DNA of 64,000 bases. It comes from JANMDU01 sp043777675. GTDB taxonomy: Bacteria > Pseudomonadota > Gammaproteobacteria > Burkholderiales > Burkholderiaceae_C. Under the pieces are notes generated by a model. It saw only the letters and a list, made by a program, of their open reading frames with translations, had not been told where the DNA came from and did not search any database. The stretch is taken from contig JAYWHR010000010.1 of assembly GCA_043777675.1 (NCBI GenBank), positions 1 to 64,000 of the forward strand. Reading direction: 5' to 3'. This document shows positions 16,567 to 25,239 of the stretch, in pieces; the stretch's first letter is position 1, and every line of letters begins with the position of its first letter. A program made the translations under genes and the position numbers.

Positions 16567-16631
16567 AAGAGGGAGATTATAAACGAGCTTCGGGACTTTT
16601 TCAGAAGCGAAGCATTAAGCCGCCTGAAAAC

Positions 16632-17981
16632 TCAGCGCGACACCCTCAGCAGCTTACCGTTATCTGTTAACAGGTAAATCCAGCCATCGGGCCCTAGGCG
16701 CACGTCGCGGATGCGCTCACCGCGGCTGCTCAGCAGGCGCTCGCGGAAAACTTCGCTTCTTCCATCGCTGCTGAGCACCACGCGCCAAAGCGCTGTGCCG
16801 GCCAATGCGCCACTAAAAATGTTGCCGCGATATTCAGGAAACTTATCCCCACTGTAGAAAGCCAAACCGCTTGGCGCTATGGAAGATTTTGAACCGCCCG
16901 TGTATGCAGTGCCATCACGCGTGAGCCAATAGCTCACCGGCTGCTCCATGCCGGCCTTGGCAGTGCCCTCGCCTACCTGCGTGGTGCTGCCATATTCTTG
17001 GCCATAGCTGATAACTGGCCAGCCGTAGTTTTTCCCACTCTCAACGCGATTGATCTCATCACCGCCTTGCGGGCCGTGTTCGCCCACCCAGAGCTCGCCG
17101 GTGGTGGGGTGCAGGGCTGCGCCTTGCGGATTTCTGTGGCCGTAGCTCCAGATGGCTTTTTGCGCGCCGGCTGCTGCAAAGCTCGGGTTGCCGGGTGCCG
17201 CAGTGCCTTCCGTGGTGATCCGCATCACTTTGCCGTTGCCGCGAGTGAGATCTTGGGCAAAGCCGCGCTGATCGTTGCTTAGCCTATCGCCAAGCGCAAC
17301 GAAGAGGTAGCCATTCTTATCAAAGACCAAGCGCGAGCCGAAATGGCCGCTGGATGCCACTTTGGGTGTTTGACGGTAGATCACTGTCACCTCGCTGAGT
17401 GTGCGATCTGTTGCATTGAGCTTGGCGCGTACAACTGCTGTGCTGTTGATGCTGGCATTGGCACTGTCGTTCTCTGAAAAGGTCATGTAAATACGCTGAT
17501 TGCTGGCATAAGCCGGATCAATGACTACATCGAGCAAACCGCCCTGCCCGCCGCTGTTGACCGCAGGCAGGCCACTGACTGTGCCAACTGTGCTGCCATT
17601 GGCTGCTAGCAATTTCAATACGCCTGCCTTTTCCGTCACGAGCATGCGGCCATCAGGTAAGAAGGCCAAGCCCCAAGGGCTTGCGAGTGTGGTGTTGATC
17701 TCTGTGACTTGCAAGGTGAAGGTGGTGGTCAGCATCACTGCAGAGTTCGGGGTGGTCGGCGTGCTCGGCGTTACCGGCATACCCGTGGTGGGCGTCGTCA
17801 AAGGATTTGTGTCCGGTGGGCTTTGCACCGCGGGAGCACTTTCGCCCGAGCCACCGCCTCCACAAGACACCATCCCTATGCTGGTCAGGGCCATAAAAAG
17901 CAGAACAAGCGTGAACCCGCTTCCAAACATGCTGGCTGCACGATGCAAATGGACTCTTGTGTGTTGAATGATGTGTGTCAT
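16632..17981 (-). CDS. PQQ-dependent sugar (aldose) dehydrogenase family lipoprotein
   Basis: About 449 residues. The beta-propeller glucose/sorbosone dehydrogenase fold is recognisable from SPWGLAFLPDGRMLVTEKAG, GHRNPQGAALHPTTGELW, GEHGPQGGDEINRV and YGWPVISYGQEYG. The secretion signal ends in a lipobox (GMVSC), followed by a Gly/Ser/Pro/Thr linker, so an envelope-anchored enzyme is expected. It oxidises aldoses in the periplasm with PQQ; no PQQ biosynthesis genes are in the window. The start is uncertain. I use MTHIIQ (17981) because signal length fits better, but ATG codons at 18047/18050 follow a GGAG box and would add 22-23 residues. Confidence 0.87.
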   Translation of the reverse strand: MTHIIQHTRVHLHRAASMFGSGFTLVLLFMALTSIGMVSCGGGGSGESAPAVQSPPDTNPLTTPTTGMPVTPSTPTTPNSAVMLTTTFTLQVTEINTTLASPWGLAFLPDGRMLVTEKAGVLKLLAANGSTVGTVSGLPAVNSGGQGGLLDVVIDPAYASNQRIYMTFSENDSANASINSTAVVRAKLNATDRTLSEVTVIYRQTPKVASSGHFGSRLVFDKNGYLFVALGDRLSNDQRGFAQDLTRGNGKVMRITTEGTAAPGNPSFAAAGAQKAIWSYGHRNPQGAALHPTTGELWVGEHGPQGGDEINRVESGKNYGWPVISYGQEYGSTTQVGEGTAKAGMEQPVSYWLTRDGTAYTGGSKSSIAPSGLAFYSGDKFPEYRGNIFSGALAGTALWRVVLSSDGRSEVFRERLLSSRGERIRDVRLGPDGWIYLLTDNGKLLRVSR

Positions 17982-18199
17982 TGCGACAAGATAACTGCGC
18001 GGCGCGGAATAAGCGCTGCAAACTGCGAGTTGTGCAAACAGATGCATCATGGTCTCCAATGAGGTGAAGAAGAATTTTTACAAAACTTGCAGATATTGTC
18101 ACCACAAAGCGCAAGCCAAGGAGATTGCGGCACCGTTGACACGCCAGTGGTATGTGCCGCCGTGGTATACATCGGCTTTCGCTGCGCAAGGAGTTTGTG

Positions 18200-18766
18200 A
18201 TGGATCGGAGAAGCCTCTTACTTGGCGCAGCTTGCGCCGCCCTACCTGTGCTTAGCTTGGCAGACGAAGCCGCATGGGCAGCTTTGAAAAAACCCAATGC
18301 CATCGTGCTCTTTCGCCACGCACTCGCCCCGGGCGGCGGCGATCCGCCCGGTTTTAAAGCAGGTGATTGCAGCACGCAGCGCAATTTGAACGATGAAGGC
18401 ATTGTGCAAGCCAAGCGTATTGGGCAAACGCTGCGTGATCGCGGTATCAAGGTTCGTGCGGTCTGGCACTCCGAATGGTGCCGTACACGCGATACCGCGC
18501 GACTTGCCTTCCCCGATCTGCGCGCTCCAGCGCTCAAGCCTGAGCCAGCATTCAATTCTTTTTTCTCTGACCGTAGTACCGAGCCAGTGCAAACCGCAGC
18601 CGCCCGCGAGTTGCTTGTGAAGTGGCAGGGCAAAGGCGCATTGGTCGTCGTCACGCATCAGGTCAACATCACGCAGCTGACCGAAATTTTTCCGCAATCG
18701 GGCGAAGGCATCGTACTCACGCGGCAAGGCAAACAACTGAGTGTGGCAGGGCGTATTCAGCCTTAA
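18200..18766 (+). CDS. Exported histidine phosphatase family protein (SixA/PGM-like)
   Basis: 188 residues. A signal peptide (MDRRSLLLGAACAALPVLSLA) is followed by a histidine-phosphatase domain. The catalytic RHG-type motif is varied to FRHALAPGGG. NLNDEGIVQAKRIGQTLRDRG and WHSEWCRTRDTARL follow the family pattern, and VVVTHQVNI carries the second catalytic His. The start at 18200 follows AAGGAG at a good distance; an earlier start at 18152 has no ribosome-binding site. The natural substrate is unknown; it probably acts in the periplasm. It is divergent from the sugar dehydrogenase. Confidence 0.88.
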   Translation: MDRRSLLLGAACAALPVLSLADEAAWAALKKPNAIVLFRHALAPGGGDPPGFKAGDCSTQRNLNDEGIVQAKRIGQTLRDRGIKVRAVWHSEWCRTRDTARLAFPDLRAPALKPEPAFNSFFSDRSTEPVQTAAARELLVKWQGKGALVVVTHQVNITQLTEIFPQSGEGIVLTRQGKQLSVAGRIQP

Positions 18767-18795
18767 AGCTCATTTTTATGCTTGTTTTTGAGGTG

Positions 18796-18849
18796 AAAAT
18801 GCTCAGTAGCCGGCGTAGAATAAGCGTGGAGTGCTCCGCTTTTTATAGT
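18796..18849 (-). repeat. Interspersed 50-bp repeat upstream of the FrnE-like gene (reverse orientation)
   Basis: On the minus strand the pattern is CACTATAAAAAGCGGAGCAC, then TCCACGCTTATTCTACGCCG followed by GCTACTGAGCATTTT. It occupies the 93-base spacer and ends 10 bases before the next ATG, so it may contribute the leader of that gene. Confidence 0.82.
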
Positions 18850-18859
18850 GAATAAATGA

Positions 18860-19546
18860 ATGACCGCAAAAGCTCTACAACTGGAAATCGTCAGCGACAT
18901 CGTCTGCCCTTGGTGCTACATCGGCAAGCGCCGCATGGAGGCCGCGCTTGCATTGTTCGCCCAAGCGCACCCCGATCAACCCGCGCCGCACGTTAGCTGG
19001 CTGCCTTTTCAGCTCAACCCCGATCTGCCACCAGAGGGCATGCTTCGCGCAGACTATTTGCAGCGCAAATTCGGCTCTCCCGACGGTGGGGGCATGTATG
19101 AGCGCGTGAGCGGTGAAGGCAAAAAAGAAGGCTTGGCTTTTGACTTTGCAGGCATCGCCCGCCAGCCCAATACGCTCAAAGCCCACGCTTTGCTTGCCGC
19201 CGCTTTGCAAAGCGACGAAACAGGCGCACTGCAAGCCGCCCTCAAAGAAGAGCTCATGAAAGCCTACTTTTGCGAAGCCGCAGACCTAACCCAAGACGCG
19301 ACACTCCAGCGCATCGCTGCCCAAGCAGGCATGCCAGCAGAAGCCGCCCACGCAGTCCTGAGTGATACAGCCGGACATCAAGAGGCTGCCGCGCAAGATG
19401 CCGAACTGCGCCGAATCGGCATCAACGGCGTGCCCTTCTTCATCATCAACCGAAAAATAGGTATTTCAGGCGCACAGCCACCAGAGGCATTGCTTGAAGC
19501 AATGGAGCAGGCGCTCTCAGGCTCTGCGGCTCAACCCGCTCTTTGA
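18860..19546 (+). CDS. DsbA-family oxidoreductase, FrnE-like
   Basis: 228 residues, without a signal peptide, so cytoplasmic. A thioredoxin-fold start with a CPWC motif (SDIVCPWCYIGKRRME), an inserted helical domain and a C-terminal GINGVPFFIINRKIGISGAQ match the FrnE/2-hydroxychromene-2-carboxylate isomerase-like DsbA family. FrnE proteins are disulfide isomerase-like and help in oxidative stress resistance. The role here is inferred from family only. It converges with the metalloprotease gene at 19566. Confidence 0.92.
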   Translation: MTAKALQLEIVSDIVCPWCYIGKRRMEAALALFAQAHPDQPAPHVSWLPFQLNPDLPPEGMLRADYLQRKFGSPDGGGMYERVSGEGKKEGLAFDFAGIARQPNTLKAHALLAAALQSDETGALQAALKEELMKAYFCEAADLTQDATLQRIAAQAGMPAEAAHAVLSDTAGHQEAAAQDAELRRIGINGVPFFIINRKIGISGAQPPEALLEAMEQALSGSAAQPAL

Positions 19547-19565
19547 CTCAAGTTGGCTTGCTAGG

Positions 19566-21527
19566 TCACTTCACAGCCAGCGTGGCAAGTGGTGGGGCGG
19601 CCGCAATCGCTGCGGTCGTCATGCCCCAGACCTTGGGCGTGTTCAGGAGTTCAAGTTTTTGAATCTTGCTGCCATTGGCTGGTACCGGCAGATTGACTGC
19701 CCATTGCAAAAAGCTTTCACTGTCTTTGGGGTCGGTGGCTTTAGCTTTCCATACATCGGGCTTCCACGATTCGCGCTGACTTCCTTGCAAAATTCTGTAG
19801 GCGGTTGTTCCGTCTTGGTAGGTGGCTTTGACGGTGAAATCACAACCACTGTTTTTGCAGTACCTGTCGTACTCCATCCACTTATTGTTGATTTGGTCGG
19901 GGTATATCTTTTGTAGAGAAACGCCATCCATCGGGTCAATTGTTGCAACAGAGTTGCCCGTATGCCGAATGGGGTTGAAAAACTGCGAGACGTCGGGCGT
20001 ACCGGCCAAGCTGTGGGTGACGTAAACAAGGTCAAGCTGCTTGTTGAGCAGCACTGGGTGCTCGGAAAACAGCCCCCATTGGCCTGCATCTTTTGTGACC
20101 GGTTGATACGGCACCCAGGCTTGGGCTGCATCTAAACGCTCCAAGCCAGTGCCCGCCGCATTCAGCCGCGTTCTGCTATGCGCCCATTTCAGCATTTTTG
20201 CGCTGTTGAAGTCTGAATACAACGGAAACACCGCTTTAGGATCTTTTGCATCCTCGGCTGAGTGCATGGGGTCAAAACGGTAGCAACGCCCATTGGCGTC
20301 TTGTTGAAACGGTTGCCCGCCGCGCATGGCTCTTTTCACGTCGGTTGCGCTGCAGGTCGCGTAAAAAGAGTTTGGCGTAGTCAAAGGCGATCGAAAGTAG
20401 TTATTGGCTTGATCAAACCCCCAAGCGGATCCTTTTAGACTGCCTACCGCGTAGGGGTAAGTAGGCGGCGTTCCAAGCGCTGCTTCTGGTGAATGGCTCA
20501 AGCTCATGGCGTGTCCGCCCTCGTGCCACAGCAATCCTGGTGAAAAATCACCGACACCGACACCAGACCAGATGTACGCCACGCCACCCCAGTAGGCGTC
20601 ACGCTCCTTTTTGCTGTTGAGCATCGTCACCCCGGCATAGTTGACCTTGTTCAACAAGCGATCACCAGACGCATTGTGAATCGTTGACGCGAAATCTAAA
20701 ATATTCCTTCTGCGATCGTTGAACTTCAACTCTTCAGAAGAAAAAACCTTCGCGGCTGCCAAGCCTTTGTCTGGCGGCACGATAAAGTAACTCGATTCAA
20801 AAGAGCCAAGTGGGTGGTCAACGATTTTCGTGGTTGAAAACGGCATGCCTGCTGCGGCCTGGGCGCGATCGTTGTCGGTCATCCCCATCACGCTAGCGTG
20901 TTCCTTGGTGGCACCAAACAACGCCATGGGAAGCAACTGAAAAGTGACGTCCACCTCTGGGGCCACACTGATCGGTACAAAATCGGTGACGTCACGCGCA
21001 CCATCGACCACGCGCACCACGAGCCCGAGTTGCACCCATTTACCCGGCACCACGGCTGACCACGCTTTTTTTGCATAGGGCTGCTCGCCCCCTTCTGATA
21101 CAGGCAGTTTGTCAGGCGCTGCCAATGCAAGCTTGCCCAGCTGAACTTTTCCTTGCCAAACCTCAAGCTTGGGGGCAATCAAACTGCCGCTGGCCCCATG
21201 CGCCAAAACCAAGACGTCACGCGCGGCCACTGTTTTTAAGTCTCCAGCTTCTTCAAGTGGCCATGTCAAACCTTGCGGCGCAACCACATGCGTCTGTGCC
21301 ACTTCCAAAGATACGGCTGCGCCTTGCGCTGAAGAGGCAGGCGTTTGACTGTCCGCCGTGTCACTGCCTGACTTCCCGCCGCAAGCACTGGCAACGATGG
21401 CGCCAATCAAGCAAACCAGTAAAAGCGGTTTGAATTTTGATTCGCTTTTCTCTGTTACCGAGGTACGGATGTTATGCGCGGGATGCCCAGCATCCCTTTT
21501 AGATGGGTTGATTTGAAGTGTTTTCAT
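19566..21527 (-). CDS. M66-like (StcE/TagA-type) zinc metalloprotease lipoprotein
   Basis: 653 residues. A hydrophobic signal near residues 33-48 leads to a lipobox-like VASAC. A beta-rich region follows, and then the zinc site LLWHEGGHAMSLSH (His335, Glu336, His339, third His345). In StcE and TagA, secreted mucin-type glycoprotease relatives, the site reads HEVGHNYGLGH; here Ser replaces the Gly of the met-zincin-like HExxHxxGxxH. The StcE-like context includes IWSGVGVGDFSPGLLWHEGGH and paired cysteines. It lies 17 bases after the SslE-like gene and is probably cotranscribed with it. Substrates may be mucin-like glycoproteins. The family call is moderately sure. Confidence 0.78.
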   Translation of the reverse strand: MKTLQINPSKRDAGHPAHNIRTSVTEKSESKFKPLLLVCLIGAIVASACGGKSGSDTADSQTPASSAQGAAVSLEVAQTHVVAPQGLTWPLEEAGDLKTVAARDVLVLAHGASGSLIAPKLEVWQGKVQLGKLALAAPDKLPVSEGGEQPYAKKAWSAVVPGKWVQLGLVVRVVDGARDVTDFVPISVAPEVDVTFQLLPMALFGATKEHASVMGMTDNDRAQAAAGMPFSTTKIVDHPLGSFESSYFIVPPDKGLAAAKVFSSEELKFNDRRRNILDFASTIHNASGDRLLNKVNYAGVTMLNSKKERDAYWGGVAYIWSGVGVGDFSPGLLWHEGGHAMSLSHSPEAALGTPPTYPYAVGSLKGSAWGFDQANNYFRSPLTTPNSFYATCSATDVKRAMRGGQPFQQDANGRCYRFDPMHSAEDAKDPKAVFPLYSDFNSAKMLKWAHSRTRLNAAGTGLERLDAAQAWVPYQPVTKDAGQWGLFSEHPVLLNKQLDLVYVTHSLAGTPDVSQFFNPIRHTGNSVATIDPMDGVSLQKIYPDQINNKWMEYDRYCKNSGCDFTVKATYQDGTTAYRILQGSQRESWKPDVWKAKATDPKDSESFLQWAVNLPVPANGSKIQKLELLNTPKVWGMTTAAIAAAPPLATLAVK

Positions 21528-21544
21528 GGCGGTGTTTATCGCTA

Positions 21545-24400
21545 CTATTTAAGAGGCCACGCCCAGACTGCTGCCGAAAGATCCACCTTTTTAGCGTTGC
21601 TATAGGCGGATCCCTCTGTATTGACATACAAGAATGCAGGCTGCTGTTGGAACTTAAAAGCATTGACTTGCGCGATAGCTTCTTTGGAGTATGTGATGCC
21701 CCATAAATCAAACGTCGGCCGCTGGTCACGTTCGCTCAGCAAGGAAAGCATAATGAGCATATGGTCGTTGCCATTAACTTCTGGCTTTTTCGCATAAGTC
21801 CCAAAGCCTAGTTTTTCACGGTTTGCGGCCCACGTTGCATCGGTTTGCGCATCAAACCAACGCTGATGTAAATACAGCATCGTGTAAGTACCCCAACCGC
21901 GCGCTTCTTTCTCAGCTTCTGTACCGCCTAGGCTGGCCTTGAGTTCGGAAAAATAATGAACCCACTGCACATAAAAAACCAGTCGCTCGAAAAGATCCCC
22001 GCCTTCGGCCCAGATGCGCTGATTAGCGCCTTCCACTTTGTTCGCCTCAGCTTGTGCCGCTTTTATTTTTTCAAAAACTGCTTCATACGGCAATCTTGCG
22101 CCAGGCGTTTTTTCTTTTCCTTCGACGTAAAGACGCCAGTTTCTATGCAGTGGGAAGATGTTGTTAGACACCTCCGTGCTAGAGCCGCCATAAATCTTAA
22201 AGTGCTGTGGTTGAAGGGTATGCCCGATCTCGTGAGATTCGCCCCAACCGCGCGGGCTAAATGGGAAATTCTGATCGTACGGGTTACCTGCCGTGCCATC
22301 GCCCGCGCGAGAATTAACATCAACGTTGGCATGTTGAATAAAGCCCGATCCACTTCTGGAATGCAGCTTATTGCTGGTGCAGTCCCAGCCGTACTTGGTG
22401 CAAATGGTTTGCACGTTGGCGGGTAAAGATTTGCCAGGAATGCTGTAGCCCGCAAACTCCTCTACATCATCGACCAAGTACAACTTGATTTCTTGAATGA
22501 ATTTATCAATATCGTTTTTATAAACTTTCACTAAATCTTCAGTAAAGAGTTCAATTTTTGCATGCACTTCAAAGTTCGGCGCTTTAACTTCCACCCAATC
22601 ATGGATGCCTAATTTGAGGGCAGCAGCAAATGCTGCACTGTCAAATTTTCCACCCGTGATATCTAAGAATGGGTGCTTGCCCGCGCCTTTGATGCGCAAC
22701 TTGACCACTTGGTTAGGCGTGGCATCCGTGTACTCGAGCTGCATGAGCCCGCCGTAAGGGCTGGCAATGGTTAAGGGCTTGCCCACTTTCAGCGGCATGC
22801 GTGGTGTGCTCAGATGCTTTGGACGGGTATACGGGGCCTTGCCTTCGGCAATCCCTCCGCCCCAATACTTGGTGGAATCGGGGTGTTGAACGTTCATGAA
22901 CAATGACAAATTAGCACTGCCACCCTCAAGCAGTTCAATCGTGAATGTTTTGCCTGGCACACCCAAACGGCCTATCGCAGTGAAGCCCTTGTTGCCGATG
23001 ATATTGACTTCTACGTCTTCAGCCACCGCACTGACTGGAATGGACTGCGTGACTGGACGCATAAAGCGGCCCAGATCAGGATTGGTGATCGCCACCGGCC
23101 TAATGTACGGCACAAGATGATCTGCAATCACTGACTTTTTGTGCTCAACTGGCCCTTTGGTTTTATCAAGTGGGAATACACGCTGCTTGCGAACCATATC
23201 CGCCCAAAGCACCAAGGGTCGCAACAATTCAGTGTCGGATTGCTCGAAAAGATTCAGGCCTTTTTTTGTATAGGTATCGACACTATCCTTCAACAAATTC
23301 AGCGGCTCAATCAATTGTTTGTTCAGCCCAGGCACGTCATTGCATTTTTCGCGATTTTCGCATTGAGACCAGTCAAAATTCATTTCAAACTTATTAGCGG
23401 CGATGTCGTTGATCAAAGTACGAACAGCATCAAATTTTGCGAACGCTTGCTTGACCGCAGCGTCTGCACTGACACCAGCAGAAATTTTTTCGTTAACCCA
23501 ATTGTTGCCGCCGTAGTTGGCAAAGCGTAAATCCAGGCCTCTTAACACTTGCTCTTGCCTGTCGTCTTCCCACCAAGCAGGATTATGAAGATACAGAATC
23601 GGAACGCCAGCAGCCATGGCATGGCGTACGCGTTGATCCAAGCCATCAGTACCATCCGCCCATTTCCCACCCAGCACTAATAGTTGAATGCCTTTCAAGC
23701 ATGCTGTCTCGGTTAAAAAATCACATTTCACGACTTCAGGGGTGATGCCTATTTTCTTGAATCCAGCCAGATTCATATTGGTGTCGTAATTGCCTGCAAA
23801 TACCATTTTCGGTTTCGCGGGAAGTGCCTTGTTAGCATCGTTATTCACCAGCCAAGACAGCACGCGTTGAAAAGATGACGCATAGCTTGTCATGACACCA
23901 TCGTTGATACCACGCAGTAAATCGGCGCCGTAGGCAACACCTCGGCCTCCCTCTGTCACACTGATGCTCGCCAGCGTGTAGCCTTGGTCACCGACCAGCA
24001 GCGGCTGAGAATATTTGATATTTTCAGGGCCTATCATTGCGCTTGACTTGCCGGGAATGTACTCCGTGACTTTGTCGCCCATGATGCTCTTGAGGCGATC
24101 CGTTTGCTCGTTGAAGTGTTTTGACCACAGATAGTTGGCGTATTGAGCAACATGCAACGGGTCGTTCAGTGCAGTGGCATCGCCTGAATTTAACGCCGTT
24201 TTCAATGCATCGGTTGGGATCACTTCGGGCGCGAGATTGTTTGTGGCCAAAGGTGCTCCTGCATCCCCACTCTTATCTGCCCCACCTCCACCTCCACCAC
24301 CGCATGCTGCAAGCAAGACGATAGAGGTCATCACAAGCAAATGTTGAATACCATTTGTACCTTGCCCACTCAAAAATACATGATTAGTTATTTTTTGCAT
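21545..24400 (-). CDS. SslE/AcfD-like M60-family zinc metalloprotease lipoprotein
   Basis: 951 residues. The signal peptide ends in a lipobox (LLAAC) followed by seven glycines. The N-terminal half contains the SslE/AcfD accessory regions (IGPENIKYSQPLLVGDQG, MVFAGNYDTNM, VPILYLHNPAWW). The M60 catalytic motif is GWGESHEIGH (His723, Glu724, His727), with the further Glu 15 residues on in SSTEVSNNIFPLH. E. coli SslE and V. cholerae AcfD are surface lipoproteins that degrade mucins and are type II secretion substrates. The start at 24400 has AAAGGA 6 bases upstream. It is the first gene of an apparent two-gene unit with the StcE-like gene. Confidence 0.9.
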   Translation of the reverse strand: MQKITNHVFLSGQGTNGIQHLLVMTSIVLLAACGGGGGGGADKSGDAGAPLATNNLAPEVIPTDALKTALNSGDATALNDPLHVAQYANYLWSKHFNEQTDRLKSIMGDKVTEYIPGKSSAMIGPENIKYSQPLLVGDQGYTLASISVTEGGRGVAYGADLLRGINDGVMTSYASSFQRVLSWLVNNDANKALPAKPKMVFAGNYDTNMNLAGFKKIGITPEVVKCDFLTETACLKGIQLLVLGGKWADGTDGLDQRVRHAMAAGVPILYLHNPAWWEDDRQEQVLRGLDLRFANYGGNNWVNEKISAGVSADAAVKQAFAKFDAVRTLINDIAANKFEMNFDWSQCENREKCNDVPGLNKQLIEPLNLLKDSVDTYTKKGLNLFEQSDTELLRPLVLWADMVRKQRVFPLDKTKGPVEHKKSVIADHLVPYIRPVAITNPDLGRFMRPVTQSIPVSAVAEDVEVNIIGNKGFTAIGRLGVPGKTFTIELLEGGSANLSLFMNVQHPDSTKYWGGGIAEGKAPYTRPKHLSTPRMPLKVGKPLTIASPYGGLMQLEYTDATPNQVVKLRIKGAGKHPFLDITGGKFDSAAFAAALKLGIHDWVEVKAPNFEVHAKIELFTEDLVKVYKNDIDKFIQEIKLYLVDDVEEFAGYSIPGKSLPANVQTICTKYGWDCTSNKLHSRSGSGFIQHANVDVNSRAGDGTAGNPYDQNFPFSPRGWGESHEIGHTLQPQHFKIYGGSSTEVSNNIFPLHRNWRLYVEGKEKTPGARLPYEAVFEKIKAAQAEANKVEGANQRIWAEGGDLFERLVFYVQWVHYFSELKASLGGTEAEKEARGWGTYTMLYLHQRWFDAQTDATWAANREKLGFGTYAKKPEVNGNDHMLIMLSLLSERDQRPTFDLWGITYSKEAIAQVNAFKFQQQPAFLYVNTEGSAYSNAKKVDLSAAVWAWPLK

Positions 24401-24723
24401 CTTGCATCCTTTACTTATGATGCAAATATCGTAATTCGCTACAACTATTAAATCTTATGTATTACAGTGTTTTGCATACTTCTACAAAAAACGCATTTAC
24501 TAACGAAAAATAGCAGACTCATAACGCGATCGCATGGCTTTGAAATATCAAAGGAGGAAAACTTTTTTAGACTTTTCTATCGGCATTTAGCACGGAAGCC
24601 GGCGTCCGGATTGCGCTAACCGCTATTTAAATAATAGCAAGTTAGAACCACGTATGTAACAACGTTTAAGAGCACGCATATGTTACAAAATTTACATCAC
24701 ATTTGGCCGCTAGAAGCAATTGC
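24401..24723. other. AT-rich spacer upstream of the SslE-like gene
   Basis: 323 bases without a gene. On the minus strand there are two similar segments, TTGTAACATATGCG and TTGTTACATACGTG, 25 bases apart centre to centre (about 24651-24689), a possible regulator site. GCTATTTAAATAATAGC at about 24622-24638 resembles the palindromic half of the interspersed repeat but lacks the second half. The region must hold the promoter of the metalloprotease unit. Confidence 0.45.
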
Positions 24724-25239
24724 TCACCGGCAAGGGGCCGGCTCAGTCAGGGATTGGCACTGCTCTTGAGTTTGCCCGGCTATATTGCCGCCGACATTGT
24801 TGCCTCGCCCTCGGACCGTTCCTTGACGGGCATTGGCAAAGCAGGCACTTGCTTCGTTGTATTTCTTCCAAGCGGCTTCGCATTTCTCGCGTTCGGTGAC
24901 GGGTTGACGCGTTACAAGCGCATCGGTTTCAGGCGTGACTATCGGCGCGCCTGAAATGCTTGTCGGCACCCGGGAAGAGACGATATTGCTACGCGTGTCG
25001 ACTTTACGTGCATTGGAGCGGCGATCTTCGGGCACATCAGCGCTGTATTGCACCTTACCTTTGCTGTCGACCCAGCGATAAATCTCTCCAGTGTTAGCTG
25101 GCTTTTTTGTCACTGTGGTGCTCGCTACCGTGCTCGTGCTTGGAGTAGGCATCGCTGCCGTTGCTGTACTTGTTTGGGCCAGAACTACGCCGTGATGAAA
25201 GAGCCATGCAGCCAACAAGAATCGCAAAAATTTAGGCAT
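24724..25239 (-). CDS. DUF4124 domain-containing exported protein
   Basis: 171 residues. A signal peptide (LRFLLAAWLFHHGVVLAQ) is followed by a Ser/Thr/Pro stretch and the DUF4124 motif GEIYRWVDSKGKVQYSADVP. A linker and a Cys-containing C-terminal part with TEREKCEAAWKKYNEASACF follow. DUF4124 is a small beta domain common in exported proteobacterial proteins and has no known activity. Its start overlaps the end of the alpha-E gene by 8 bases, so it is the third gene of the ATP-grasp/alpha-E unit. Confidence 0.85.
   Translation of the reverse strand: MPKFLRFLLAAWLFHHGVVLAQTSTATAAMPTPSTSTVASTTVTKKPANTGEIYRWVDSKGKVQYSADVPEDRRSNARKVDTRSNIVSSRVPTSISGAPIVTPETDALVTRQPVTEREKCEAAWKKYNEASACFANARQGTVRGRGNNVGGNIAGQTQEQCQSLTEPAPCR

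Noticed and set aside
24550..24566. Perfect AAAGGAGG ribosome-binding-like sequence on the plus strand
   Set aside because: No start codon follows at a usable distance and no plus-strand gene exists there; probably chance in AT/purine-rich DNA.
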